NCBI RefSeq assembly: GCF_020911925.1
Contig: NZ_CP087134.1
Span: 806,001-870,000, forward strand
Origin: Flavobacterium cupriresistens
GTDB taxonomy: Bacteria > Bacteroidota > Bacteroidia > Flavobacteriales > Flavobacteriaceae
Length of the DNA stretch: 64,000 bases
Reading direction: 5' to 3'
The translations under genes were made by a program, and so were the position numbers. Position 1 is the first letter of the stretch, and each line of letters opens with the position of its first letter. The notes beneath the pieces were generated by a model. It saw nothing but the letters and a program-made list of their open reading frames with translations. It searched no databases and was not told the origin of the DNA. Shown in pieces: positions 28,101-38,250 of the stretch.

Positions 28101-29267
28101 TTAAGCCTTTTCAATTAGAATACTGACCGCATTGCCACCAAAGCCAACGGCATTAATCAATATTTTCTTTAATGGCTTACTCTGTTTTTGTACTTCGGCA
28201 AAAGGAACATTAACGAATGTATTGTGCTGCAACATCAAAAGAGCAAGTTCCAGACTCAATATTCCGGAAGCGCCAAAAGTATGTCCGATCTTCCATTTAT
28301 TAGTCGTTAATAAAGGTGTTTTAGCCCCAAAGACTTTTTCAATAGCACGCAACTCCGTAAGATCTCCTTTTATGGTTCCGGGAGCATGCATTACAATCGC
28401 ATCAATTTCCTCCGAATTAGTATCCTTTAAAGCCATTTTCATGGACTTTTGAAAACAATCCGCTTCTGCAGAAATCGAAATATTATGTTCTAAAATTTCT
28501 GTTGCATAGCCCACGCCTGTAATATAGGCTATAGCATTTTCTTTCTCTCCGGCTTCGAGACAACATACCGCAGCCCCTTCACCCAAAATCATAGTATTTT
28601 GCGTTTTCTCAAAGTCAAAAGCAAGATTAGGCCACGATTCTTCCTCCTGATCAACACGGGAATATATTTTTAGTGCTCTCATCTGAGCGATCGTAAAATC
28701 GGTCAAAGGCGCTTCACTCCCTCCTACCAAAAATTTATCCGCCATTCCTGATCTCAACCATGCCACACCATTTAAAAGAGCATGAAGTGCTGTTGAACAG
28801 GTAATCGAATGCGAGATTTCCGGACCAACGCTTTGTAGATCGTGCGCTATCCAGGACGAGATATTACCCAAAGTTGTGGTTGGGGAAGCTAAAGTCTGTG
28901 CTTTACCGGTATCGATATATTCCTTATAATGCTTTTCGAATAAATCGGTAGCTCCACGGGAAGAACCTATATTTATTCCGAAAACGTCCTCTTTATTCCA
29001 ACCTGCTTTTTCGACCGCTTTTCGCGAAGCAGTCAAAGCAAACAGAACAGAGTCGTCTAAAAATTTGTACTTAATATCCGATTCACGAACCTCGGCTACA
29101 ATTTGTTTTGATTCAACATCCAAAGCCGCAACAGAAGTTTGCTGCTGATCTAAAAATTGCTTCGAAAAACAATGTTGATTATCCAGATATTTTTCCCAGA
29201 TTTCTTCAGCATTATTACCCAATGGAGAAATAGAAGAGAAAGCTGTTATGGAGATTTTTTTATTCAA
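28101..29267 (-). CDS. Beta-ketoacyl-ACP synthase family protein next to biotin genes
   Basis: A 388-aa thiolase-fold condensing enzyme of the KAS I/II class. The Cys-His-His triad is present: Cys157 in SITCSTALH, His294 in MHAPGTIKGD and His329 in KIGHTFGASG. The C-terminus ends NAVGFGGNAVSILI, typical of FabF. It is slightly shorter than housekeeping FabF (about 410 aa). It lies 128 bases downstream of bioA on the same strand, so a role in building the pimeloyl chain for biotin is plausible but is inference from context. A second, housekeeping FabF would be expected elsewhere in the genome. Alternative: a general or specialised fatty-acid condensing enzyme. Confidence 0.85.
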   Translation of the reverse strand: MNKKISITAFSSISPLGNNAEEIWEKYLDNQHCFSKQFLDQQQTSVAALDVESKQIVAEVRESDIKYKFLDDSVLFALTASRKAVEKAGWNKEDVFGINIGSSRGATDLFEKHYKEYIDTGKAQTLASPTTTLGNISSWIAHDLQSVGPEISHSITCSTALHALLNGVAWLRSGMADKFLVGGSEAPLTDFTIAQMRALKIYSRVDQEEESWPNLAFDFEKTQNTMILGEGAAVCCLEAGEKENAIAYITGVGYATEILEHNISISAEADCFQKSMKMALKDTNSEEIDAIVMHAPGTIKGDLTELRAIEKVFGAKTPLLTTNKWKIGHTFGASGILSLELALLMLQHNTFVNVPFAEVQKQSKPLKKILINAVGFGGNAVSILIEKA

Positions 29268-29395
29268 TGTTTTTTATTTAACCGCAAAGTTCGCAATGTT
29301 CCTGCAAAGTTTGCAACGTTTTTAAATATTTAAGCTACTAAAGTCAAATAAACGTTGTTTAAATGAACTTATATAACTCATATGGTTTAAATCAA

Positions 29396-30667
29396 TTAAA
29401 CCATATCAATTGCCTCTTCGATAGTCGAATAGACTTTTTGAAGCTGCGCATCAGTCATAATGTATGGAGGTAAAATGTAAACAATATTACCAACCGGCCT
29501 TAAAATAACTCCTTTTTCAATAAAGAAATTGTAAAGTTTAGTTCGCATTGAACCGTAATAACTTTCTTCTGCATCTGATTTTATTTCAACTGCAAAAATA
29601 ACCCCTAAAGTTCGGGCAGTAATTACTTTTGGATGGTTCTCGATTTTCTTCTGAAAATTTAGGTGACTTTTATTTATTCTTTGAATGTTGTCCTGCATTT
29701 CATCCGTTTGCAACAAATCAATACTGGCCAAAGCCGCTGCACATCCGGTTGGATTTGCCGTAAAAGTATGACCGTGGAACAAGGCTTTATTAATATCATC
29801 ATCATAAAACGCATCAAAAACCTCTTGTGTAAAAGTCGTAATCGCCATTGGAATAGTCCCTCCCGTTAATGCTTTCGACAAACAAATCATATCGGGTTCT
29901 TCGGTAACATAATCCATTGCAAAGGTTTTTCCGGTTTTACCAAAGCCCGTCATTACTTCATCGGCAATGGTTAAAACTTTATTCTCTTTACAAATTTGAA
30001 GTAAGGTAGCCAAAGCTTCTGGTTCGTACATAACCATTCCTGCTGCACCCTGAACTAAAGGTTCAAAAATAAATCCGGCACAAGTATGGTTTTTAATCAC
30101 GGCTTTCAATGCCTCAAAACTTAACTGTTCCGATCCTTTCACAGGAACCGGAATTCGTACCACATCAATAAACATTCCTTGAAAAGCTTGTGTATAAAAA
30201 GAGATTCCGCTTGCCGCCATAGCCGCAAAAGTATCTCCGTGAAAGGCATTTTCAAAAGCAATTATAGTAGTTCTTTTTTCATTTTTATTGAAAAAATATT
30301 GCAGTGCCACTTTTATAGCTACTTCAACCGCTGTTGAACCATTATCTGAAAAAAATATTTTCTGCTGATTCTTTGGTAAAATTTCAATAAGCTTCTCCGC
30401 CACTTTTATCGCAGGTTCATGCGTAAAACCGCCGAACAAAACATGCTCTAAAGTCGTTAATTGCTTGTAAATCGCATCGGCAATAAATTTATTACTGTGC
30501 CCGAACGGATTTACCCACCACGATGCAATGGCATCAATATATTCTTTATTATTCTCATCCCACAACAAAGCGCCTTCTCCTCTCGAAATGGCTATTGGAG
30601 TTTGCGCGGTTTTATGCTGTGTATAAGGATGCCATAAATATTGGCTGTCTTTTTCTGTTAAGGTCAT
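29396..30667 (-). CDS. bioA: Adenosylmethionine-8-amino-7-oxononanoate aminotransferase
   Basis: A 423-aa class III PLP aminotransferase that converts KAPA to DAPA with SAM as amino donor, the third step of biotin assembly. The N-terminus LWHPYTQHK is characteristic of BioA, as are the SWWVNPFGH stretch and the NAFHGDTFAAMA motif. The PLP lysine is in CLSKALTGGTIPMA. HGHTFTANPTGCAA follows. Length is normal. It starts 27 bases after the end of bioD on the same strand, so bioD-bioA are almost surely co-transcribed, with the ketoacyl synthase possibly included. Confidence 0.96.
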   Translation of the reverse strand: MTLTEKDSQYLWHPYTQHKTAQTPIAISRGEGALLWDENNKEYIDAIASWWVNPFGHSNKFIADAIYKQLTTLEHVLFGGFTHEPAIKVAEKLIEILPKNQQKIFFSDNGSTAVEVAIKVALQYFFNKNEKRTTIIAFENAFHGDTFAAMAASGISFYTQAFQGMFIDVVRIPVPVKGSEQLSFEALKAVIKNHTCAGFIFEPLVQGAAGMVMYEPEALATLLQICKENKVLTIADEVMTGFGKTGKTFAMDYVTEEPDMICLSKALTGGTIPMAITTFTQEVFDAFYDDDINKALFHGHTFTANPTGCAAALASIDLLQTDEMQDNIQRINKSHLNFQKKIENHPKVITARTLGVIFAVEIKSDAEESYYGSMRTKLYNFFIEKGVILRPVGNIVYILPPYIMTDAQLQKVYSTIEEAIDMV

Positions 30668-30694
30668 CTAATTTTAGATTTTAGAATGTTGATT

Positions 30695-31312
30695 TTAGAT
30701 TGCTAACAAATTCTCGCGAAACAAATCTGCGTACTCCCGGATTACATTTTGATCAAAATAAGGTTCTTCCTCTATTCTTCCGATGCATTTTACCGCTGTT
30801 TTATTCAAAATTAAATCTTCGGTAGCTTTGTTTTCGTTTCCGCTAAAGATAATTCCGGCCACCTCAAAACCTCTGTTTCTTATTGCTTCAATAGTCAACA
30901 GCGTATGATTGATGCTTCCTAAGTAATGCCTTGAGACTACAATCACTTTGTAATCGGATTGAATTAAATCGACAATTAAATCGGTTTCATTCAGCGGAAC
31001 AAAAATTCCACCGGCTCCTTCTATCACCAAATGATTATCGGTTTTTGGCTCTTTGATTTCGCTCAATTCAATTCTCACTCCATCAATTTCTGCTGCCAAA
31101 TGTGGACTTGCAGGCGTATTTAACCGGTAACTATTCTCAAAAATACGGGATTTAGAATTTGAAATTTTTGACTTGATTTTATCACTGTCCGAGTTATCCA
31201 GATCTCCGGCCTGAACAGGTTTCCAATAGTCGGCTTCTAAAGCTTCAACCACAATTGCAGAAGTCACCGTTTTACCTACATCTGTAGAAATTCCTGTAAT
31301 AAATATTTTCAT
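30695..31312 (-). CDS. bioD: Dethiobiotin synthetase
   Basis: A 205-aa ATP-dependent carboxylase that closes the ureido ring of dethiobiotin from DAPA and CO2. The P-loop is GISTDVGKT at the N-terminus. KPVQAGD binds substrate, and VIEGAGGIFVPLN is the conserved central motif. It is the first gene of the bioD-bioA unit. A -7 box sits about 20 bases upstream of the ATG and overlaps the edge of the terminator of the preceding sigma factor operon. Confidence 0.95.
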   Translation of the reverse strand: MKIFITGISTDVGKTVTSAIVVEALEADYWKPVQAGDLDNSDSDKIKSKISNSKSRIFENSYRLNTPASPHLAAEIDGVRIELSEIKEPKTDNHLVIEGAGGIFVPLNETDLIVDLIQSDYKVIVVSRHYLGSINHTLLTIEAIRNRGFEVAGIIFSGNENKATEDLILNKTAVKCIGRIEEEPYFDQNVIREYADLFRENLLAI

Positions 31313-31332
31313 TGCTGTCTTTTAATAGTATG

Positions 31333-31340
31333 CAAAAATA
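31333..31340 (-). promoter_or_regulatory. Candidate -7 box for bioD-bioA
   Basis: TATTTTTG on the minus strand fits TAnnTTTG and lies about 20 bases upstream of the bioD ATG. It overlaps the tail of the neighbouring terminator; no ideally spaced -33 TTG is seen. Confidence 0.5.
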
Positions 31341-31344
31341 CCAA

Positions 31345-31383
31345 TAAAAACAACAAACCCATCATTACGATGGGTTTGTTGTT
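31345..31383 (-). terminator. Terminator of the sigma factor operon
   Basis: A perfect 15-bp stem (31349-31363 with 31369-31383) with a 5-base loop is followed on the minus strand by TTTTTATTG. It begins right after the last gene of the operon and insulates bioD. Confidence 0.88.
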
Positions 31384-31386
31384 TAA

Positions 31387-32001
31387 CTACTCTTCTTTTA
31401 ATTGATCTATAACCTTCTTTATTTCTTTGGCGTACTTGCCATAAAAAAAATGAACCCACCACTCTAAACCCAATCCCATAGAAAGAATCGCAAAAACAAC
31501 CACCGAAAAAACACTTATAATTTCTGCATTGCTAAATTCAAACATCACAAAATCAGCTTCTTTTGAAGATTTAAAATAAACAAAAACAACTAAATACAAG
31601 ATCATAAATGGCGTCAATGCAAACCCGAACGTTTTATACAATTCCATATTTAATCTGATATCAAAATAAGTCTCGTATAAACTGTCTTTGGTACTTAATG
31701 CAACGGTGTTCAATCGCTTGTAAAACAAATACAGCTTCGCCAAATAATATATCGTAACAGCGACAGCCATACTGTATAACAAATAGAAAGGCACAATAAA
31801 TTTTTGTTCAAACGAACAGATATAAGGCACAAATCCGATTAAAAAAACTAAGACAACCTGCAAAATTAGCTCGTATTTCAGATTTTTTCTGATCCTGTCC
31901 AAAGGTGTATTGGCGGACCTGATTTTCTCTAAATTATCCGGAAGAATGATCGAATCCGATTTCTCATTGTTCCATGCGTTTTGTATGTCGTTAAAATCCA
32001 T
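31387..32001 (-). CDS. Membrane protein paired with an ECF sigma factor (putative anti-sigma)
   Basis: A 204-aa protein with a ~35-residue soluble N-terminus (NDIQNAWNNEKSD, then a basic stretch RIRKNLKYE) and about four hydrophobic segments at ~45-62, ~67-85, ~125-145 and ~155-180. It overlaps the 3' end of the sigma factor gene by 11 bases, which implies translational coupling. Short cytosolic N-terminus plus membrane anchor, directly after a sigma gene, is the usual arrangement of an anti-sigma or membrane sensor. No classical zinc anti-sigma motif is visible, so the function is inferred from context only. Confidence 0.65.
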   Translation of the reverse strand: MDFNDIQNAWNNEKSDSIILPDNLEKIRSANTPLDRIRKNLKYELILQVVLVFLIGFVPYICSFEQKFIVPFYLLYSMAVAVTIYYLAKLYLFYKRLNTVALSTKDSLYETYFDIRLNMELYKTFGFALTPFMILYLVVFVYFKSSKEADFVMFEFSNAEIISVFSVVVFAILSMGLGLEWWVHFFYGKYAKEIKKVIDQLKEE

Positions 32002-32494
32002 ATCCCTGATTTTTTATTATTTCTTTTAGTTTTTCTTTTGCTCTGTTTAATTTTACTCTGGCATTTCCCTCCGAGATTCCTAAATTATCTCCAATTTCTC
32101 TATGTGAAAATCCTTCTAATTGGTAAAAAATAATTGCTTTGTCTATTTTTTCTAATTTTTGAACTGCTTTATAAAAATGATCAATCTGACTTTCTCTTAT
32201 GTGCGAATCATCCTCCTCTTCTTTAATATTCTCTGAAGCAATCTCGTATTTATCAACCTTCCGTTTTTCTTTCTTTAGGAAAACAATTGCCGTATTAATA
32301 GCCACCCGGTACATCCACGTCGAAAATTGACTTTCATTTCTAAAGGACTCATACGATTTCCAAAGCTGACAAACAATTTCCTGAAACAAATCCTGCTGAT
32401 CATCGGCCGTATCCATGTACATTTTCGACACTTTGTACAAGATTCCTTTATGACTTTCTATTCGATTTAAAAATTCTTTTTCTTTCTCTTTCAA
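31991..32494 (-). CDS. ECF RNA polymerase sigma factor
   Basis: A 167-aa sigma-70 family protein. Region 2 shows DLFQEIVCQLWKSYESFR and STWMYRVAIN. Region 4 shows LEGFSHREIGDNLGIS followed by NARVKLNRAKEKLK, the DNA-binding helix-turn-helix. A charged linker (EEEDD) joins them. It redirects RNA polymerase to a set of target promoters not identifiable here. It follows the TraB/GumN-like gene by 7 bases and overlaps its membrane partner by 11, so the three are probably one operon. Confidence 0.92.
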   Translation of the reverse strand: MKEKEKEFLNRIESHKGILYKVSKMYMDTADDQQDLFQEIVCQLWKSYESFRNESQFSTWMYRVAINTAIVFLKKEKRKVDKYEIASENIKEEEDDSHIRESQIDHFYKAVQKLEKIDKAIIFYQLEGFSHREIGDNLGISEGNARVKLNRAKEKLKEIIKNQGYGF

Positions 32495-32501
32495 AATAGC
32501 T

Positions 32502-33365
32502 CTAATTCATCACTGGTTTTACTGTGTATCCCGCTTTTCTCAACAAATTAATTATTCCTGTATCACCACCCAAGTGAGCCGCTCCAACTGCAAAAAAGAC
32601 ACTTTCCTTTTTCATCTGCTCCGGCATAATCTTGATCCAATTAGCATTTCTATCGTCAAGCATGTATTTCTTAGCTTTAAGATTCATTATTTTTTCATCT
32701 GTCGTCAATTTATACAAAGACTCCATATCTTCATTTTTATAGTTGGCTACTAATTTAGTCGTTTCATCAGCACTTGTTTCTTCGAGCATAGCAATCATTT
32801 CAACATCAGAATAGGCATTTTCAAAACTCTCGCATTGCGATTTTACGGTTTCAAGACCTCCAACCTCAATTTGACGTTTTTTTGCCATTTCGATAAAATT
32901 CATTTCATAAAATTTCAGGTCAGTACAACCAAAGCTTTTCATTGAGATCAGACTCATAACAGTCAACAAACTAAAACTGTCCACTTGTTGTATCGTCATT
33001 CCGGCATTTTTTTGCAGAATTACATTCAATTTTGACAACTGCTCCGGAGCTAATTTTTTACTTAATGGTACTTTTCCCATCACCATTTCCTGTAAGTCCA
33101 CCATCTCTTTAGGGTCGGCAAAATTAATTTCCAGTACTAATTTATCTGATTTCTCGAATGCCTTATTTGTTTTTTCAGAAAGAAAATAATCCCCTGCGCA
33201 AATCATATGAACGGTTCCATACAAATAAGATGGTTTAGTTAATCCTTTTCCTGACACTTCCCATAGAAGCGAATTTTCTAATTTAGGAGCATTCGTTTGA
33301 GCGTTGGTTGTTCCATTAAAAATAAATAGTACTATAGCAATTGTTGATTTTATAAAATTTTTCAT
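32502..33365 (-). CDS. TraB/GumN family protein, secreted
   Basis: A 287-aa protein with a signal peptide (MKNFIKSTIAIVLFIFNGTTNAQ). The family GxxH motif appears as YLYGTVHMI near residue 50 and the second conserved block near the C-terminus as FFAVGAAHLGGDTGI. TraB/GumN proteins resemble Tiki metalloproteases, so a hydrolase role in the periplasm is possible but unproven. Its position just before the ECF sigma gene suggests shared regulation or a stress-response link. Confidence 0.85.
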   Translation of the reverse strand: MKNFIKSTIAIVLFIFNGTTNAQTNAPKLENSLLWEVSGKGLTKPSYLYGTVHMICAGDYFLSEKTNKAFEKSDKLVLEINFADPKEMVDLQEMVMGKVPLSKKLAPEQLSKLNVILQKNAGMTIQQVDSFSLLTVMSLISMKSFGCTDLKFYEMNFIEMAKKRQIEVGGLETVKSQCESFENAYSDVEMIAMLEETSADETTKLVANYKNEDMESLYKLTTDEKIMNLKAKKYMLDDRNANWIKIMPEQMKKESVFFAVGAAHLGGDTGIINLLRKAGYTVKPVMN

Positions 33366-33416
33366 TTTGTTGATTGATTAAAATTATTTGGTTTAATTAT
33401 TTAAAAATTCTTCTAT

Positions 33417-33611
33417 TTATTCACTGATCTTACTTTTTTGCCAAAAAACTACAGCCAATAAAAAACAGGACACAGCACTAATAAGAAAGTGTTTGTTCGG
33501 ATGGTTTAACAAAAATTGATTCACCACCGCAAATCCAAATACAGCCGAAGTAAAAAAAATAGAAATAAAATGGAAGTTTTTTGATTTTGATAAAAGTGAT
33601 ATTGTTTTCAT
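33417..33611 (-). CDS. Small two-helix membrane protein
   Basis: A 64-aa protein with two hydrophobic segments (about 15-30 and 36-55) separated by NQFLLNHPNKH. It begins MKTISLLSKSK and ends with a charged tail (QKSKISE). It lies 51 bases upstream of the TraB/GumN-like gene on the same strand and may belong to the same transcript. No family recognised. The open frame has sensible composition for a membrane peptide, but it could be spurious. Confidence 0.5.
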   Translation of the reverse strand: MKTISLLSKSKNFHFISIFFTSAVFGFAVVNQFLLNHPNKHFLISAVSCFLLAVVFWQKSKISE

Positions 33612-33649
33612 AATGGTTTTGATTTATTTGATTACGACTCGTAAGTAAT

Positions 33650-33842
33650 CAAAGCATAAAAACGTTACAAAGAAAATTTACATTTTTACATAAAATCAGT
33701 AAAATCAATATCTGACAAAGGATTTTTTTATTCTCAAATGGTAAATTCCACAGAGACACACAAAGAAAAAAAACAAAGATTCACAAAAAACTTAGCGTCT
33801 CTCTGCGCACCCTTTGTGAATCTCTGCGAAACAATACATCGT
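33650..33842. repeat. Intergenic inverted repeat of the ctctgcg/acaaag family
   Basis: GATTCACAAA (33778-33787) pairs perfectly with TTTGTGAATC (33813-33822). Flanking cacagagacacacaaag and ctctgcgcaccctttg resemble the repeats at 5861-6265. No gene is visible. Confidence 0.5.
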
Positions 33843-34979
33843 CTAAAACACAAAATTGCCTAATGACTGCAAAACCTGACTGATTTCCTCTTCCGAATTA
33901 TAACTATGAATACAGAAACGAAGTCTTTCCTGCCCTTCCGGAACGGTTGGAGAGAGTATTGGTTTTACATCAAAACCTTTATCTTGTAGTTGTTGCGCCA
34001 GTTTTTTTACATTTTCGTTGCCCGGAACGATCGCCGACTGAATAGCCGATTTACTTCGAACAAACATGGGCTTCAAACCCAACAAGTTTTTTTGCTGATT
34101 AAAAAAGATAATATTCATTCGTAACTTCTCGATAACCAACTTTTCAGTTTCCAAATGCTGGTAAGCAGTCAGAATTGTAGATACCGAATGCGGAGACAAT
34201 CCCGTAGTATAAATGAAACTTCTGGCAAAGTTGATTAGGTATTCTTTAAGTTCAACACTCCCTAAGACAGCTGCTCCATGGCACCCCAACCCTTTTCCGA
34301 AAGTCATGATGCGGGCGAAAATACGATTGTGCAACTGCAAATACTGCATTAATCCCTCCCCTTTTTCCCCAAAGACACCCAATGTATGTGCTTCATCAAC
34401 CACCAGAAAGCAATTGTATTTTTCAGAGAGTACGACCAATTCTTCTAAATTCGGACTATCTCCATCCATAGAAAAAACAGTTTCGGTAACAATGTAAATA
34501 GTCGTATCCGGAAATTTAAGAATAAGTCGTTCTAAATCTTCAAAGTCATTATGGTTAAATCGATAGGATTTGGCATTAGACATGATAATCCCATCACGAA
34601 TCGAAGCGTGACTCAATTCATCATACAGAATAACATCATTTCGTTGCGGTACAGCGCCGAAAAAACCAACATTGGCATCGTAACCCGAATTAAAGATTAA
34701 AGCTGATTCAGCATCATGAAACTGCGCTACAAAAGATTCGGTGATTTGATACAACGAATGGTTCCCTGAAATTAATCGTGATCCCGTCGCTCCATTCTGA
34801 ATGAGTTCGTTTTCGATTAAATAATGATGTGCAAGTTTAAAAACAGATTCCGATTTAGAAAACCCAATATAGTCGTTAGAAGAAAAATCAACAAGATTAT
34901 TAAAACTTGGTAATTGTCTCAGCGAATTATTCTGCTTTCTGTTTTCAAGCTTTTGGATAAGATTTTCAGGTAATTTCAT
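33843..34979 (-). CDS. bioF: 8-amino-7-oxononanoate synthase
   Basis: A 378-aa alpha-oxoamine synthase that condenses a pimeloyl thioester with alanine to give KAPA, the first step of ring assembly. Visible motifs are NDYIGFS, GATGSRLISGNHSLY, DEAHTLGVFGEKGEG, and the PLP lysine in TFGKGLGCHGA. The frame extends 13 codons upstream, but that stretch contains a -7 promoter box and repeat-like sequence, so the ATG giving MKLPENLIQ is preferred. It is separated from bioD by the sigma factor operon, all on the minus strand. Confidence 0.94.
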   Translation of the reverse strand: MKLPENLIQKLENRKQNNSLRQLPSFNNLVDFSSNDYIGFSKSESVFKLAHHYLIENELIQNGATGSRLISGNHSLYQITESFVAQFHDAESALIFNSGYDANVGFFGAVPQRNDVILYDELSHASIRDGIIMSNAKSYRFNHNDFEDLERLILKFPDTTIYIVTETVFSMDGDSPNLEELVVLSEKYNCFLVVDEAHTLGVFGEKGEGLMQYLQLHNRIFARIMTFGKGLGCHGAAVLGSVELKEYLINFARSFIYTTGLSPHSVSTILTAYQHLETEKLVIEKLRMNIIFFNQQKNLLGLKPMFVRSKSAIQSAIVPGNENVKKLAQQLQDKGFDVKPILSPTVPEGQERLRFCIHSYNSEEEISQVLQSLGNFVF

Positions 34980-34984
34980 AAAAG

Positions 34985-34992
34985 CAAAGTTA
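34985..34992 (-). promoter_or_regulatory. -7 box directly upstream of bioF
   Basis: TAACTTTG on the minus strand ends 5 bases before the bioF ATG. If used, transcription would start at or next to the start codon, giving a leaderless or nearly leaderless mRNA. A TTTG about 23 bases further upstream could be the -33 element. Confidence 0.45.
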
Positions 34993-35240
34993 TGAAATTC
35001 CAATTTATGAAATTCCAAATTCCAACTTTTCGAATTCTATCTTTTCAAAAAAGCTTGCGCGAAATCCTGTTTGTTTAAGCGAATGAGACTATTTATAAAA
35101 ATCATTCGGCTCTGCAAAAAACGCAACGTATCATTAGCGATTAACATAAATAGTATTGTTAATTAAAATATTAATATTTCTAATTTTCAATTCACAAACT
35201 GATTATGAGTAATTTGTATATTGCATTAAAAAAGAGAAGA

Positions 35241-36047
35241 ATGAAGATTATTTGCAAAAACTGTGAAACAGAAAATTATCCGGATTTTAATTATTGCCCT
35301 GAGTGCAGTCAAAGAGTAAATTTGCATCGTATAAGTCCGCACGAGATTTTTCATGAAGCTATTCATTATTTTTTACATGCAGACAAAGGGATTTTTCAAC
35401 TTATTATGTCTTTGACATTAAAAAGCGGAACTGTAGCTAAGGAATATATCAATGGCAAAAGAAAGAAGTACTTTCCCCCACTTAATTTTTTCTTATTGGT
35501 TGCCGCTATCTTTGTTTTCATTTCCAACATTCCAAAAGAGACACCTCCTATTGATATCCCAAAAGAAAATCAGGAGCTTAGCGCTATTTCAAATCCTGTT
35601 CAAAAAGAGAAAATCATACATCTTTACGAACGAAAAGAAAAAATGTTTCATTTCATAAAAAAATATTCCAATCTAATGGCGATGATGGCGCTGCCGCTAC
35701 TTGCCTTTTTTTTCTGGCTGTTTTACAAAAAAGAAAACTACAACTATACGGAGCATCTTGTAGCAGGTATGTACATGTTGGGCTTTTGTATACTCGTCAA
35801 TACGCTTTTAATTTTACCCATATCTTTATTATTCCACTTATCGACTAATTATCAAGCTTTGTTTTTTCTACTGTTTCAGCTCTTTTATTTTACACTCTTT
35901 TATTATAGGTTTTTAAATAAAGACACCAAACTTCAACTTACAAAAACCTTTGCAGTAAGTGCTTTGGGCATCATATCCTGGTCAATTATATCAGGACTTA
36001 CTGTACATACTTATATTTCGAGTGGTTTTTGGGGAATAATACAATAA
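35241..36047 (+). CDS. DUF3667 family membrane protein with N-terminal zinc ribbon
   Basis: A 268-aa protein. The N-terminus carries two CxxC pairs (CKNCETENY, then NYCPECSQ) forming a zinc ribbon. The soluble part is followed by about five hydrophobic segments (near 80-95, 145-160, 175-200, 205-225 and 235-255). This matches DUF3667, whose function is unknown. An in-frame ATG exists 12 codons upstream (35205), but the ATG at 35241 puts the first Cys at residue 5, as usual, and is preceded by a purine-rich aagagaaga. It is monocistronic and converges on atpC through a shared terminator. Confidence 0.78.
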   Translation: MKIICKNCETENYPDFNYCPECSQRVNLHRISPHEIFHEAIHYFLHADKGIFQLIMSLTLKSGTVAKEYINGKRKKYFPPLNFFLLVAAIFVFISNIPKETPPIDIPKENQELSAISNPVQKEKIIHLYERKEKMFHFIKKYSNLMAMMALPLLAFFFWLFYKKENYNYTEHLVAGMYMLGFCILVNTLLILPISLLFHLSTNYQALFFLLFQLFYFTLFYYRFLNKDTKLQLTKTFAVSALGIISWSIISGLTVHTYISSGFWGIIQ

Positions 36048-36080
36048 CAAAAAGTCATTCATTTAAAATAAACAAAAACA

Positions 36081-36113
36081 AAAAAGCCAGACAATGATGT
36101 CTGGCTTTTTTAC
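36081..36113. terminator. Bidirectional terminator between the DUF3667 gene and atpC
   Basis: A perfect 12-bp stem (36081-36092 with 36099-36110) contains GCCAGAC/GTCTGGC with A/T flanks on both sides. Confidence 0.88.
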
Positions 36114-36129
36114 TTATTCTTAAATTGTC

Positions 36130-36411
36130 TTAGTCTGCTAAAACAATTATCTTATTGTCTTTCATTTCGATAGTACCTGATTCAATTTCCAAAGTATAGG
36201 TTTGATCATTTACTTTCGTGAATTTACCCGCTACTTCTTTAGAAAAACTGAAGCTTGAAGCTACAATTTTAACAGTTCCTTTTTCTAAAATAGAAACGAT
36301 AGGAGCGTGATGATTCAATATTTGAAAGCTTCCATCAACTCCAGGTACTGTAACCGAAGTTACTTCTCCTGAAAATAATTTTGCTTCTGGTGATACTATT
36401 TCTAAAGTCAT
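36130..36411 (-). CDS. atpC: ATP synthase F1 epsilon subunit, short form
   Basis: A 93-aa subunit of the F1 central stalk. The N-terminal beta-sandwich is complete (LEIVSPEAKLFSGEV, VPGVDGSFQILNHHAPIVS, then GTIEMKDNKI). The family usually has a further ~45-residue C-terminal helical hairpin that can inhibit rotation; it is absent here, and the frame ends with a clean stop. It follows atpD by 93 bases on the same strand. Confidence 0.92.
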   Translation of the reverse strand: MTLEIVSPEAKLFSGEVTSVTVPGVDGSFQILNHHAPIVSILEKGTVKIVASSFSFSKEVAGKFTKVNDQTYTLEIESGTIEMKDNKIIVLAD

Positions 36412-36422
36412 AACTATTTTTT

Positions 36423-36473
36423 AAAATTCCAAATTATAAAATTCCAAAATCCAAAATTGGAATTTGGAATTTT
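36423..36473. repeat. Inverted repeat between atpD and atpC
   Basis: aaaattccaaatt (36423-36435) and aatttggaatttt (36461-36473) form a perfect 13-bp inverted repeat, with a second smaller pair nested inside. A hairpin here could affect relative expression of the two genes. Similar gaaattccaa stretches occur upstream of bioF (34993-35025). Confidence 0.6.
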
Positions 36474-36504
36474 TATTTTTTTAAGTTTATCAAGCTTGGC
36501 TTGA

Positions 36505-38019
<1,515 letters not shown>

Positions 38020-38077
38020 TTATGTATTTATTAAATAGCTATTTAGGTTTATCGAAAATACCTCTTTTTTCAGAGCG

Positions 38078-38107
38078 CAAAGATAAATTTTTAAAATATA
38101 AAATCAA
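38078..38107 (-). promoter_or_regulatory. atpD-atpC promoter
   Basis: On the minus strand TTG (38107-38105), a 19-base spacer and TATCTTTG (38085-38078) match the Bacteroidota consensus exactly. The leader would be about 55 nt. Confidence 0.75.
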
Positions 38108-38250
38108 TATTTTTTTTATAAAAAATACTACGATTTTGTTTGATTCCTAAAAGTCAGGCCCAAAATCGCCAAAAAAGTATTTTTTAACAAAATAAAAAAA
38201 AGCCAACATGGTCTAAAACCAAGTGGCTCTTTTACTAAAAAAAATTGGCT

